Part shown: piece by piece, positions 10,601 to 21,084 of the stretch
Numbering within the stretch: the first letter of the stretch is position 1
Layout of the letters: every line of letters starts with the position of its first letter
Source of the DNA: Nematostella vectensis
Lineage: Eukaryota > Cnidaria > Anthozoa > Actiniaria > Edwardsiidae
DNA: 64,000 bases
NCBI RefSeq assembly: GCF_932526225.1
Contig: NC_064048.1
Location: 10,570,188 to 10,634,187, forward strand
Direction: 5' to 3'
Program-made: the position numbers and the translations under genes
Notes under the pieces: generated by a model
Told to the model about the DNA's origin: nothing
The model's database searches: none
Seen by the model: the letters and a program-made list of their open reading frames with translations, nothing else

Positions 10601-13600
10601 ACCTCTACAAAGACGAGCGATGCCAGCACCTTCCAGCATATGGGATACTTGAGAAAATGTGAGTTAGTGACGCATGAAATTTCTTTTATATATTTCTTAT
10701 ATTTCCTGAAACAAACCATGTTGAATGCAAGAGAAGTCATTCAAGTTATTATGTTATAATTCTTATTATTTTTGTATTATTAAGGTATCTGGATAGAATA
10801 ATTCGAGGTCCTGAGTTACAAGAATTCTCCACTATGCTAATGGATCACCAGAAAGCCAAGACTGCAGACGGTAATACGTCATTGTTTGACTAACAGGATT
10901 ACTCTGTTTTCACAGAGGACTAAATCTAACCACTTCGACCAGTTCGTTTATAGCTTGTCTACACCATACCTACGCAGACCATCTACAGCTTTGTCAGTAG
11001 TCTTTCTAGTTATACAAATAAGCGAAACTACTCTGTTTTTACAGAGATGTGAAACATGCATTTTCAACCTTTTATTTATTTCCCTGATAATACATCATTG
11101 TAAATATACATTTTCAGTATCCTAAGCAACAATTTCAATGTTATCATGGACCTCTTGAAATATTATCTCTGTGTCCCACATTGTCTGCTTCTTACACAGG
11201 TTCAACAATCCTTGATCGTGCTGTGATTGAACACAACCTTCTGTCGGCAAGCAAATTATACAACAATATCACCTTTGAGGAGCTTGGGGCTTTGCTAGAA
11301 ATCCCACCCCAAAAGGTACAATGTCTTAAAGGGTCAGGTATTTGAAAGGGTAGGGTATCTGAAAGGGTAGGGTATTTGAAAGGGTCGGGTATCTGAAAGG
11401 GTAAGGTATCTGAAAGGGCAAGGTATTTGAAAGGGTAAAGTATCTTAAAGGGTAGGGTATCTGAAAGGGTAAAGTATCTTAAAGGGTAGGGTATCTGAAA
11501 GGGTAAAGTATGTTAAAGGGTGGGGCATCTGAAAGGGTAGGGTATTTGAAAGGGTAAATTGACTGAAAGGGTCAGGTATCTTTAAGGGTAAGGTATCTGG
11601 AAGGGCCAGGTATTTGAAAGGGTAAAGTATCTTAAAGGGTAGGGTATCTGAAAAGGTAAAGTATCTTAAAGGGTAGGGTATCTGAAAGGGTAAAGTATCT
11701 TAAAGGGTAGGGTATCTGAAAAGGTAAAGTATCTTAAAGGGTAGGGTATCTGAAAAGGTAAAGTATCTTAGAGGGTAGGGTATCTGAAAGGGTAAAGTAT
11801 CTTAAAGGGTAGGGTACCTGAAAGTGTATATCATCTTAAAGGGTGGGGCATCTGAAAGGGTAGGGTATTTGAAAGGGTAAATTGACTGAAAGGGTCAGGT
11901 ATCTTTAAGGGTAAGGTATCTGGAAGGGCCAGGTATTTGAAAGGGTAAAGTATCTTAAAGGGTAGTGTATCTGAAAGGGTAAGGTAATTGAAAATGTAGG
12001 GTATCTGAAAAGGTAAAGTATCTTAAAGGGTAGTGTATCTGAAAAGGTAAAGTATCTTAAAGGGTAGGGTATCTGAAAAGGTAAAGTATCTTAAAGGGTA
12101 GGGTATCTGAAAAGGTAAAGTATCTTAAAGGGTAGGGTATCTGAAAAGGTAAAGTATCTTAAAGGGTCAGGTATAAGGGTAAGGTATCTGGAAGGGCCAG
12201 GTATCTGAAAGGGTAAAGTATCTGAAAGGATAGGGTATCTGAAAAGGTAAAGTATCTTAGAGGGTAGTGTATCTGAAAAGGTAAAGTATCTTAAAGGGTA
12301 GGGTATCTGAAAAGGTAAAGTATCTTAAAGGGTAGGGTATCTGAAAAGGTAAAGTATCTTAAAGGGTAGGGTATCTGAAAGCGTAAAGTATCTTAAAGGG
12401 TAGGGTATCTGAAAAGGTAAAGTATCTCAAAGGGTAGGGTATCTGAAAAGGTAAAGTATCTTAAAGGGTCAGGTATAAGGGTAAGGTATCTGGAAGGGCC
12501 AGGTATCTGAAAGGGTAAAGTATCTTAAAGGGTAGGGTATCTGAAAAGGTAAAGTATCTTAGAGGGTCGGGTATCTGAAAAGGTAAAGTATCTTAAAGGG
12601 TAGGGTATCTGAAAGGGTAAAGTATCTTAAAGGGTAGGGTATCTGAAAAGGTAAAGTATCTTAAAGGGTAGGGTATCTGAAAAGGTAAAGTATCTTAAAG
12701 GGTAGGGTATCTGAAAGGGTAAAGTATCTTAAAGGGTAGGGTATCTGAAAGGGTAGGGTATCTGAAAGGGTAAAGTATCTTAAAGGGTAGGGTATCTGAA
12801 AGGGTAAAGTATCTTAAAGGGTAGGGTATCTGAAAGGGTAAAGTATGTTAAAGGGTGGGGCATCTGAAAGGGTAGGGTATTTGAAAGGGTAAATTGACTG
12901 AAAGGGTCAGGTATCTTTAAGGGTAAGGTATCTGGAAGGGCCAGGTATTTGAAAGGGTAAAGTATCTTAAAGGGTAGGGTATCTGAAAAGGTAAAGTATC
13001 TTAAAGGGTAGGGTATCTGAAAGGGTAAAGTATCTTAAAGGGTAGGGTATCTGAAAAGGTAAAGTATCTTAAAGGGTAGGGTATCTGAAAAGGTAAAGTA
13101 TCTTAGAGGGTAGGGTATCTGAAAGGGTAAAGTATCTTAAAGGGTAGGGCACCTGAAAGTGTATATCATCTTAAAGGGTGGGGCATCTGAAAGGGTAGGG
13201 TATTTGAAAGGGTAAATTGACTGAAAGGGTCAGGTATCTTTAAGGGTAAGGTATCTGGAAGGGCCAGGTATTTGAAAGGGTAAAGTATCTTAAAGGGTAG
13301 TGTATCTGAAAGGGTAAGGTAATTGAAAATGTAGGGTATCTGAAAAGGTAAAGTATCTTAAAGGGTAGTGTATCTGAAAAGGTAAAGTATCTTAAAGGGT
13401 AGGGTATCTGAAAAGGTAAAGTATCTTAAAGGGTAGGGTATCTGAAAAGGTAAAGTATCTTAAAGGGTAGGGTATCTGAAAAGGTAAAGTATCTTAAAGG
13501 GTCAGGTATAAGGGTAAGGTATCTGGAAGGGCCAGGTATCTGAAAGGGTAAAGTATCTGAAAGGATAGGGTATCTGAAAAGGTAAAGTATCTTAGAGGGT

Positions 13601-16120
13601 AGTGTATCTGAAAAGGTAAAGTATCTTAAAGGGTAGGGTATCTGAAAAGGTAAAGTATCTTAAAGGGTAGGGTATCTGAAAAGGTAAAGTATCTTAAAGG
13701 GTAGGGTATCTGAAAGCGTAAAGTATCTTAAAGGGTAGGGTATCTGAAAAGGTAAAGTATCTTAAAGGGTAGGGTATCTGAAAAGGTAAAGTATCTTAAA
13801 GGGTCAGGTATAAGGGTAAGGTATCTGGAAGGGCCAGGTATCTGAAAGGGTAAAGTATCTTAAAGGGTAGGGTATCTGAAAAGGTAAAGTATCTTAGAGG
13901 GTCGGGTATCTGAAAAGGTAAAGTATCTTAAAGGGTAGGGTATCTGAAAGGGTAAAGTATCTTAAAGGGTAGGGTATCTGAAAAGGTAAAGTATCTTAAA
14001 GGGTAGGGTATCTGAAAAGGTAAAGTATCTTAAAGGGTAGGGTATCTGAAAGGGTAAAGTATCTTAAAGGGTAGGGTATCTGAAAGGGTAGGGTATCTGA
14101 AAGGGTAAAGTATCTTAAAGGGTAGGGTATCTGAAAGGGTAAAGTATCTTAAAGGGTAGGGTATCTGAAAAGGTAAAGTATCTTAAAGGGTAGGGTATCT
14201 GAAAAGGTAAAGTATCTTAAAGGGTCAGGTATAAGGGTAAGGTATCTGGAAGGGCCAGGTATCTGAAAGGGTAAAGTATCTGAAAGGGTAGGGTATCTGA
14301 AAGGGTAAAGTATCTTAAAGGGTAGGGTATCTGAAAGGGTAGGGTATCTGAAAGGGTAAAGTATCTTAAAGGGTAGGGTATCTGAAAGGGTAAAGTATCT
14401 TAAAGGGTAGGGTATCTGAAAAGGTAAAGTATCTTAAAGGGTAGGGTATCTGAAAAGGTAAAGTATCTTAAAGGGTCAGGTATAAGGGTAAGGTATCTGG
14501 AAGGGCCAGGTATCTGAAAGGGTAAAGTATCTTAAAGGGTAGGGTATCTGAAAGGGTAAAGTATCTTAAAGGGTAGGGTATCTGAAAGGGTAGGGTATCT
14601 GAAAGGGTAAAGTATCTTAAAGGGTAGGGTATCTGAAAGGGTAAAGTATCTTAAAGGGTAGTGTATCTGAAAAGGTAAAGTATCTTAAAGGGTAGGGCAT
14701 CTGAAAGGGTAAGGTAATTGAAAATGTAGGGTATCTGAAAGGGTAGGGTACCTGAAAGTGTATATCATCTTAAAGGGTGGGGCATCTGAAAGGGTAGGGT
14801 ATTTGAAAGGGTAAATTGACTGAAAGGGTCAGGTATCTTTAAGGGTAAGGTATCTGGAAGGGCCAGGTATTTGAAAGGGTAAAGTATCTGAAAGGGTAGG
14901 GTATCTGAAAGGGTAAAGTATCTTAAAGGGTAGGGTATCTGAAAAGGTAAAGTATCTTAAAGGGTAGGGTATCTGAAAGGGTAAAGTATCTTAAAGGGTA
15001 GGGTATCTGAAAGGGTAAGGTAATTGAAAATGTAGGGTATCTGAAAGGATAGGGTATCTGAAAGTGTATATCATCTTAAAGGGTGGGGCATCTGAAAGTG
15101 TAAAGTATCTTAAAGGGTAGGGTATCTGAAAGGGTAGGGTATCTGAAAGGGTCGGGTATCTGAAAGGGTCGGGGTATCTGAAAGGGTAGGGTATTTGAAA
15201 GGGTCGGGTATTTGAAAGTGGAGGCCATCTGAAATGGTAGGGTATATGAAAGGGAAAGGTATCTGAAAGGGTATATCATCTTAAAGGGTGGGGCATCTGA
15301 AAGGATAAGGTATTTGAAAGGGTCGGGTATCTGAAAGAGTAAGTATCTGAAAGGGTAGGGTATATGAAAGGGTAGGGTATGTGAAAGGGCCGGGTATCTG
15401 AAAGGGTCATGTATTTGAAAGTGTAGGCCATCTGAAAGGGTAGCGTATATGAAAGGGAAAGGTATCTGAAAGGGTAGGGTATCTGAAAGGGTATATCATC
15501 TTAAAGGGTGGGGCATCTGAAAGGGTAAGGTATTTTTAAGGGTAGGGTATTTGAAAGGGTCGTGTATCTGAAAGAGTAGGCCATCTGAATGGGAAAGGTA
15601 TTTGAAAGTGTAGGGCATCTGAAAGGGTCAGGTAGTTGAAAGGGTAGGGTATTTGAAAAGGTGAAGTATCTAAAAATGATAATGCACGAATAGGAGGAGA
15701 ATGACAAGCTTGTGTAATATTCTTGTTATTTGTGCAGGCGGAGCGCATTGCCTCCCAGATGATAAGTGAGGGTCGTATGCCAGGCTCAATCGATCAGGTC
15801 GATTCAATTGTACACTTTGAAGGTGAGAGACATCCTATGTTTAATCGATCAGATGAAGACTAACCAACTCCCATACATTTGTCGTCGTTGAAAAGAAAAA
15901 AATATATATATATATTTTTAGTAAATTAAACGGACAGATATTTTTTTCTCTACCGGAAGTAAGGTCACACCTGTCTCCGTTTTCAGCCCAAGATGCTTTG
16001 CCGTCTTGGGACAAACAGATCCAAGGTCTGTGTGGCCAGGTGAATACGATTATCGAGAAGATCAACCACCACGCCCCGGAATGGGCCGCCAAGTACACCG
16101 AATCCCAGATGCTCACTTAG
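2084..16120 (+). CDS. COPS4: COP9 signalosome complex subunit 4 (5' end outside window)
   Basis: Subunit 4 of the COP9 signalosome, the complex that removes NEDD8 from cullin-RING ubiquitin ligases in nucleus and cytosol. Eight exons: 2084-2136, 7389-7542, 9065-9215, 10574-10658, 10785-10870, 11200-11315, 15738-15822, 15987-16120. All have AG/GT borders and join in frame to give 287 residues and a stop; human CSN4 has 406, so about 120 N-terminal residues lie upstream. Recognisable stretches are [48 protein letters not shown] and [11 protein letters not shown]; the last two belong to the C-terminal PCI domain, the winged-helix scaffold shared by CSN, proteasome-lid and eIF3 subunits. The first exon could start slightly upstream (AG at 2075), but 2084 gives a clean phase-0 join at the conserved Trp. 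Introns are unusually rich in repeats. Family assignment is secure. Confidence 0.95.
2220..7000. mobile_element. 4.8-kb foldback transposable element with ~1.5-kb inverted arms
   Basis: The left arm (2220 to about 3871) and right arm (about 5488 to 7000) are long, near-identical inverted copies. The outer ends read AACACTTTCCCATTT and its complement, and short ACAT-rich sequence flanks both ends (possible target duplication, not exact). The arms differ by an extra segment of about 130 bp in the left arm (about 3235-3365). The loop (3872-5487) holds further partial copies: about 3875-4050 repeats part of the left arm, and 4930-5230 repeats 2925-3190 in direct orientation. No transposase frame is visible; the small frames starting [10 protein letters not shown] appear in both arms only because the arms are copies. 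It lies within a COPS4 intron and is probably non-autonomous. Confidence 0.85.
4505..4930. mobile_element. Nested short inverted-repeat element in the foldback loop
   Basis: The ends carry the imperfect inverted pair AGGGGTAGCGATG (left) and CATCGTTACCCCT (right). The interior is dominated by a repeated GAGACT/CGAGAC theme, unlike the surrounding sequence. No coding content. It lies between the arms of the foldback element and was probably inserted into it. Confidence 0.55.
7060..7135 (-). ncRNA. Candidate type I hammerhead ribozyme (Penelope-like type)
   Basis: On the - strand the core reads CTGATGA (7105-7111), then GTGG-GCAA-CCAC (a 4-bp stem II with a tetraloop), then GAAA, then the short self-complementary stem III ACAGGCCTGT, then GTA as cleavage triplet (7079-7081). 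The sequence after the cleavage site starts GGG and can pair with CCC just before CTGATGA to begin stem I. The very short palindromic stem III is the form described for Penelope-like retroelements. The palindromic motif TAGATACTTTGTATCTA lies on both sides (7022 and 7119). No reverse transcriptase is present, so this is probably a fragment of such an element in a COPS4 intron. Confidence 0.7.
7550..7816. repeat. TCA/TTA trinucleotide microsatellite
   Basis: Imperfect (ATC)n/(ATT)n tract starting a few bases after the COPS4 donor at 7542 and continuing after the inserted element at 7817-8056 to about 8200. It produces open frames on both strands (poly-Ile/Ser and poly-Asp/Met) that are artefacts of composition. 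Confidence 0.9.
7817..8056. mobile_element. 240-bp MITE with ~29-bp terminal inverted repeats
   Basis: The left end GTGTAGTTCCAGAAAATATC is matched by its exact complement at the right end, and the pairing continues through the following CATACCCCCC/GGGGGGTATG. The interior has two further partly inverted copies of a GGAAATTCC-AGAGGGG motif. It interrupts a TCA/TTA microsatellite and is flanked by ATT on both sides. No coding capacity. Confidence 0.85.
8412..8961. mobile_element. 550-bp MITE with CAGGGnTTCTGGA ends and CGCGTAATT motifs
   Basis: The left end CAGGGCTTCTGGAGTTAGGC pairs imperfectly with the right end, whose complement begins CAGGGGTTCTGGAATTACGC. Starting CAGGG is typical of hAT-type termini (family knowledge), but I cannot find a convincing 8-bp target duplication. 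The interior repeats CGCGTAATTT and close variants more than eight times, concentrated towards both ends, which may be subterminal transposase-binding repeats. Non-coding. Confidence 0.65.
9373..9755. mobile_element. Short inverted-repeat element
   Basis: The left end contains AAACTGAGCCAAT-CTACACTTTTATCACCTTTA; the right end contains its imperfect complement, TAAAGGTGAGAAAAGTGTAA-ATTGGCTCTGTTT. The right end, including a further 25 bases beyond the inverted match, is repeated at 10117-10168 inside the next element. No coding frame. Exact borders uncertain. Confidence 0.6.
9991..10415. mobile_element. 425-bp MITE with GTCCCCACGTATCCGTT ends
   Basis: The left end ACCCTGTCCCCACGTATCCG and the right end (complement ACCCGTCCCCACGTATCCGT) form a terminal inverted repeat of about 20 bp. 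The element is flanked by CTTAG at 9986-9990 and 10416-10420, a candidate 5-bp target duplication. The interior has repeated CGTTTTC-type motifs in both orientations and a 50-bp block shared with 9707-9757. It lies in the COPS4 intron before the exon at 10574. Non-coding. Confidence 0.8.
10890..11060. mobile_element. Dispersed short repeat related to 37200-37275
   Basis: The block CTTGTCTACACCATACCTAC, then CAGACCATCTA, CAGCTTTGTCAGTAGTCTTT and CTAGTTATAC reappears with few changes at 37200-37275. Here it is bracketed by two direct copies of ACTCTGTTTTYACAGAG. Probably a non-autonomous element fragment; class unknown. Located in the COPS4 intron 10871-11199. Confidence 0.6.
11316..15665. repeat. 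4.3-kb 17-bp minisatellite seeded by a COPS4 splice donor
   Basis: About 255 copies of a 17-bp unit, mostly alternating GGGTAGGGTATCTGAAA with GGTAAAGTATCTTAAAG-type units (a 34-bp dimer). The array starts directly at the donor of exon 11200-11315: the exon/intron junction AAAAG|GTACAATGTCTTAAAG closely matches the later unit AAAAGGTAAAGTATCTTAAAG. A block from about 11509 is repeated once at exactly +1335 bp (from 12844 to about 14170), judged by four rare-variant landmarks in register. It fills the intron before exon 15738. Confidence 0.95.
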
Positions 16121-17664
16121 ACCTGGCAAGCGGATAGCAGAGTAATATATAGGGGGCATCTCGTGGGGGCCGAAAACCTTAGACCTGGCAAGCAATTCTT
16201 AAAGCTGTGATAGAATGCCTGGTTCTTCTCTTAGTTCGCCTTTTCATCATCGCCACTTCCATCATCATCATAGTGTTACATCAAGCATAGGAACACAAAA
16301 CGATTCAACAAAGTGCGCCGGGGCCCAGTTCTCTGTCTACCCTGGAGACCGAAGGCTCTTTAGTTTTACTCGTAAATTGATACACTAAGCCGACCGCCTC
16401 TCTTTTTAAGAGCCTTCGTCAGGCACACTTTTGTTTTGTTTTGTTTTCAACCCATTTTGGAAGACAAATTATGAGAAGAGAACTCAAAATCACCACCTAA
16501 ATATGAAATTGTTTTATTTGCTGAGTTCAACCGAGAAAATACCGCAACAGCTCCCCCAAATTAGTCGATGGAAATGGATGCTTCTCACACTTGGTACACT
16601 TGGTAGGAGGGTGGTAAAATGAGGCCAACAGAGACTCCTTTGTCATTCCTCGTTTTAAAGTTATCTTTTGTTATAGCTCTGTAAAAAAAAAAAGAATAAA
16701 AAGTAATATTGTTTGTCTAGTAGAAAAAAATGTATGCGCTTAGAATGACCCACATTCGGGTTGCGTGTCCTCGTCATTAGTAAATCTAGATAGATAAGGA
16801 TGACTGGTTGGTGTTTATCGCACACATAGTATGTTGATTCTTCGTATCCATAGTTGCTAAACAGTAATACTATTATTGTATTATTTATGTTTATTAATTC
16901 ATCCATTTATTTATTTAAGATGTTTGTTGAACGATCTTGCTATGCGTTTTGGCGCTATGGTTTTCAATTCAGCTTATCCCCGGTACGCGCCAGTGTTGAT
17001 CGGTAACCATCCCGTTTCTCAGGTCAAAATATTTACAAAATTACTTGTAAATATTTGATGCCATCATCCTATGCTTCGATTCTCTAATTATAAAAACATC
17101 TGCCTTTGTGCAGCAATAGCGCATTTCCGTAAACTTTACATTTGTTTATTCCTACACCAATTTGCCCATTTTTAGTAAAACTATATTTTCTGTTTATTAG
17201 TATGCGATTGAAGCAGACGAGACTCTCGAACATAATTGTTTTGAATTTAAAATAGACCAAGCCCCCCATAAGTATGCTGTTTAGCAGACGCTTATAGTGT
17301 GTGTGACAATGTCGCGAGTATCTTTAAGAGCGGCTGCTAAGCAGACTAACTCACTGGCAGATTGAATGAATTAAATAAACCAAAATCCGAACTTTCGGCT
17401 TTCCTTGTGCTTTCTCTTCGAAGACGTAAAGGAGATGCAGAATTGTTAAGTAATTAAAACAAGACGATAGATTCAATTAAGTAGATATAAACGATTGGCT
17501 AAAGCAACTCAAATATTTATTGGTTATCACCAGTTAGACAACTTTAGAAAAAAGAACTAAACCGCATTGACAGTGGCAGGTCTGAGGGCAGATGTTTGTG
17601 AGGAGAAAACGCTACAAGATACCACTCAAAGAGAGCGGAGTCCACGGTTAAATAGCATTGAAAG
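16121..17664 (+). other. COPS4 3' UTR and intergenic region
   Basis: No further coding exon is visible. AATAAA occurs at about 16694, a possible but distant polyadenylation signal for COPS4. An imperfect hairpin with GAAGGCTCTTTAGTTTT and TTTTTAAGAGCCTTCG spans about 16350-16420 and may be an element fragment. The rest is AT-rich sequence with no recognisable feature; the promoter of the next gene should lie shortly upstream of 17665. Confidence 0.5.
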
Positions 17665-20600
17665 ATGGCGGAGAACGATGCGAAAGAGAGCGCGGAAAAG
17701 AAAGGGAAAGCTGTTCTAGTCGCTGTAGACCAGAAATCACATAGCAAATTCGCTTACGAGTGTAAGTATTTCTTGTTTACATTCTACAGAGCGAGGTAAA
17801 ACTTACGATAAGTAGTAATACGGTAAATGCTCATAGCATATATCTCAAGGACATTTGTATCCACATCTTTCTTTTACGTTGCCTGCGTCGCTTGTGTTTA
17901 CGCGCTAAATAAACTCTATTACATTGTAGCTTTTAACATAGAATGGCGAAAATACTTATTGCAAACGCTATTAGACAAAGTAACAAATTATGCATTACAT
18001 TCGCTTTATTCTTTTTCACATTTTCAAGATGTTTTTTAGATAAGATGTGGAAATTATGCAGGTGTATTAGACGAATTAGCAGATACTGGCAAAATGCATT
18101 ATTCTGTGAATCCTGAAACCTTTTACATTCGTTGGTAAAATAAATTCAACGATGAAATATTTTAACAAAAAGTAGATATAAACAAGATCGTCAAAATAAA
18201 CAATGGCAGTTTTCTTAGAAAGAAAGAGAAAAATAATAATAAAAAACGAAGGGAATAGTTGAACCCTAATTATTTTCAGGAATTTAGAATCACAATTTAC
18301 TCACAAAATGATAATAATGTAAGCATTCGCAGTTTCTGAATATTTTGCAAAATGTTATCATTATGCGTTTAGTGTTTCACTAAATAATTCATAACATGAT
18401 ATATTGTAAACGCAATATTTGCATTTTAGGATCCTATACTCATGTGATTATTAGCAAATAGGAAATCCGCGGCGTTAATAATAAATATGGAATTAGCCCT
18501 ACGTACTGAGTGCATCACTTAAACTTTAAACTTTTAAATGGTTGAAAATGACTTATCATTAAAAAAACGTTTCCCATTTCTCTTTTTTCCTATTTTACAT
18601 ATGCTAAATTTGTAATCCTTTTGGAAGCTAAATATTCTCAGGTGTTGCGTCTTTCCTGATTCGACAGTTCGCATTAAACCACGAGATTTAACTCAATGAA
18701 ACAAGACACAAATTTACTAAAAACAATATGGCGTCGCCGCTCGCTCACATGTGTCCTCTCGCGCGCATGCCTGGTGTGCGCTCGGCACCAGGTCCACACG
18801 GCCAACTAGGCCACAGGCCTTTACAAAAATCTTGATTATTGGCGTGTTTTTTGTCTGGGGGCAAATCTGTTTCCCGTTATATTAACTAATCTTATGCCTA
18901 TGTGTATTTAGAATATTGTGAACTAATCTCAAAATGTGTTTTTGTGTATTTATTTATGCTACTGTCAACTAATCTCAAAATGTATTTGTGTGTAATTATT
19001 TAGCCTATTTAACCTTGTCCCCAGGTTCTTCTGGGTAATTTTCAATATGGACTCGGCTAGACGCCATATTGAAAACTACCCATTATACTATTGTCAACTA
19101 ATCGTAAATATGTTTTTGTGTATTTATTTAGACTATTGCCAGAATATTCACAAGCCCGGCGATGATCTTACGATATACTACTGTCACAAACCTCTGGATG
19201 AGCCCGCTGACCCATGTAAGTACCGTGGCTCCACCGAAACCATGACCTTATAGTACTTTTTGATGTTCAGGTAAGCATCCAGCTCGACCAATACCTTTTT
19301 CGCGGCAAATACAGACAACTCATTATCCAACTGCGTCACAACCCAGCCTCCTGTCCAGGCGTTTCAGAAAAAAAAAAGTGGGAAAACTTCCGGTCACACT
19401 CTTTCTTGCCAGTAAGGGCCTGGGTACGAACGGAGTGTCATCTTTAGTTTTCTCACAGATACAAGGGGATCGTTTGACTTCAAGCAAAAGAAGAAGCATC
19501 ACGAGGAGGAAAGAGATCAAATGATCAAAATCTACACTGGCGAGTGCAAGAAAAGAGGGGTGAGCATCCGTACCACTCATGCTCATGTCAGCAAGGGTGG
19601 TGATGGTGATGATGATGATGACGCTGGTGGTGATGGTGATGATGATAATGGTGATGATTATGGTGGTGGTGATGGTAATAATGATGGTGACGCTGGTGGT
19701 GATGGTGGTTAAAGTGATGATGATGATTATGATGATGATGACGCTGGTGGTGATGGTGATGATGATAATGGTGATGATTATGGTGATGGTGACGCTGGTG
19801 GTGACGCTGATGATGGTGGTGATGGTGATGGTGATGGTGATGGTGATGGTTGTGATGATGGTGATGGTGATGGTGATGGTTGTGATGATGGTGATGGTGA
19901 TGGTTGTGATGATGGTGATGGTGATGGTTGTGATGATGGTGATGGTGATGGTTGTGATGATGGTGATGGTTGTGATGATGGTGATGGTGATGGTTGTGAT
20001 GATGGTGATGGTGATGGTGATGGTTGTGATGATGGTGATGGTGATGGTTGTGATGATGGTGATGGTGATGATGGTTGTGATTATGGTGGTGGTTGTGATG
20101 ATGGCGATTGTGATGATGGTAGTGATGGTGGTGATAGTAGTGGCAATGGTGATGGTGATGAGAATGGTCGTGATTTTAATAGTGATGATGATGATGGTAG
20201 TGATGGTTGGCAATGGTGAGTGCTAGTGATATTATGTTTATGATGGTGGTAGTGTCGATGATGGTAATAGTCCTTGTTGTTCACGAATTATCACTTGGTT
20301 CCCAACAGATCAGTGCGCACATTAAAGTTGACGAGAAGCACAAGAAGGCGGGCGAGGGAATACTTGACTGCGCAATAATGAACAGTGCCGACATGATAGT
20401 GTTGGGCTGTCACAAGGAACTCAGCTCAATACGACGTCATCTCTTGGGCGGAGTCAGCGATCATGTGATGCACCAAGCCAAGGTGATGATGACGAAGGTG
20501 GTGAAGATGATTGTGATGTATGGTGATGGTGATGGTGATGGTGATGATGGTGGTGGTGATGGTGATGGTGATGGTGATGGTGATGGTGATGGTGATGGTG

Positions 20601-21051
20601 ATGGTGATGAGGTTGGTGGTGGTGATTGATGATGATAGTGATGATGGTGATTGTGTTGAGGTATGACGTATGATGATGATAATAATGATGATATACGATG
20701 ATGACATTGTTTTTTCTTCATCGTGTCAGGTCCCTATCCTGATTGTCCACGAGGGAGGATGTGACGCAAGCAAAGATAACCCTCACAAGAGGGTAATGCT
20801 TGCAGTTGACGGCAAACTACACAGCAAGAACGCTTTCAAATGTAAGCAATCGTGCAAGGGTATAGCTCGTGGTGGCCTAACGCGGTCGCGTGCTTACGTA
20901 CCACAAGAAAGCGGTCTTTTGGAAAAAAAATGTTTAATGTCAATTTTTGCAAATAAAATAAATGCCTTGACACCTTACGTGTTGAAGGTAGTTGACTTTT
21001 TGTGTGCTGGTAATGTTGTGATGATGATGAGACGGAGGAGGAGAAGGAAAA

Positions 21052-21084
<33 letters not shown>

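Noticed and set aside
11316-15665. Interstitial telomere repeat
   Set aside because: The GGGTA-containing unit is 17 bp and does not consist of TTAGGG; it matches the adjacent splice donor instead.
17544-17747. 67-codon frame on the - strand
   Set aside because: Antisense to the first stress-protein exon and promoter region; no motif.
19323-20226. Open frames of 215-296 codons, Ile/Thr- or Met/Val-rich
   Set aside because: Translation of a GATGGT microsatellite inside an intron of the stress-protein gene.
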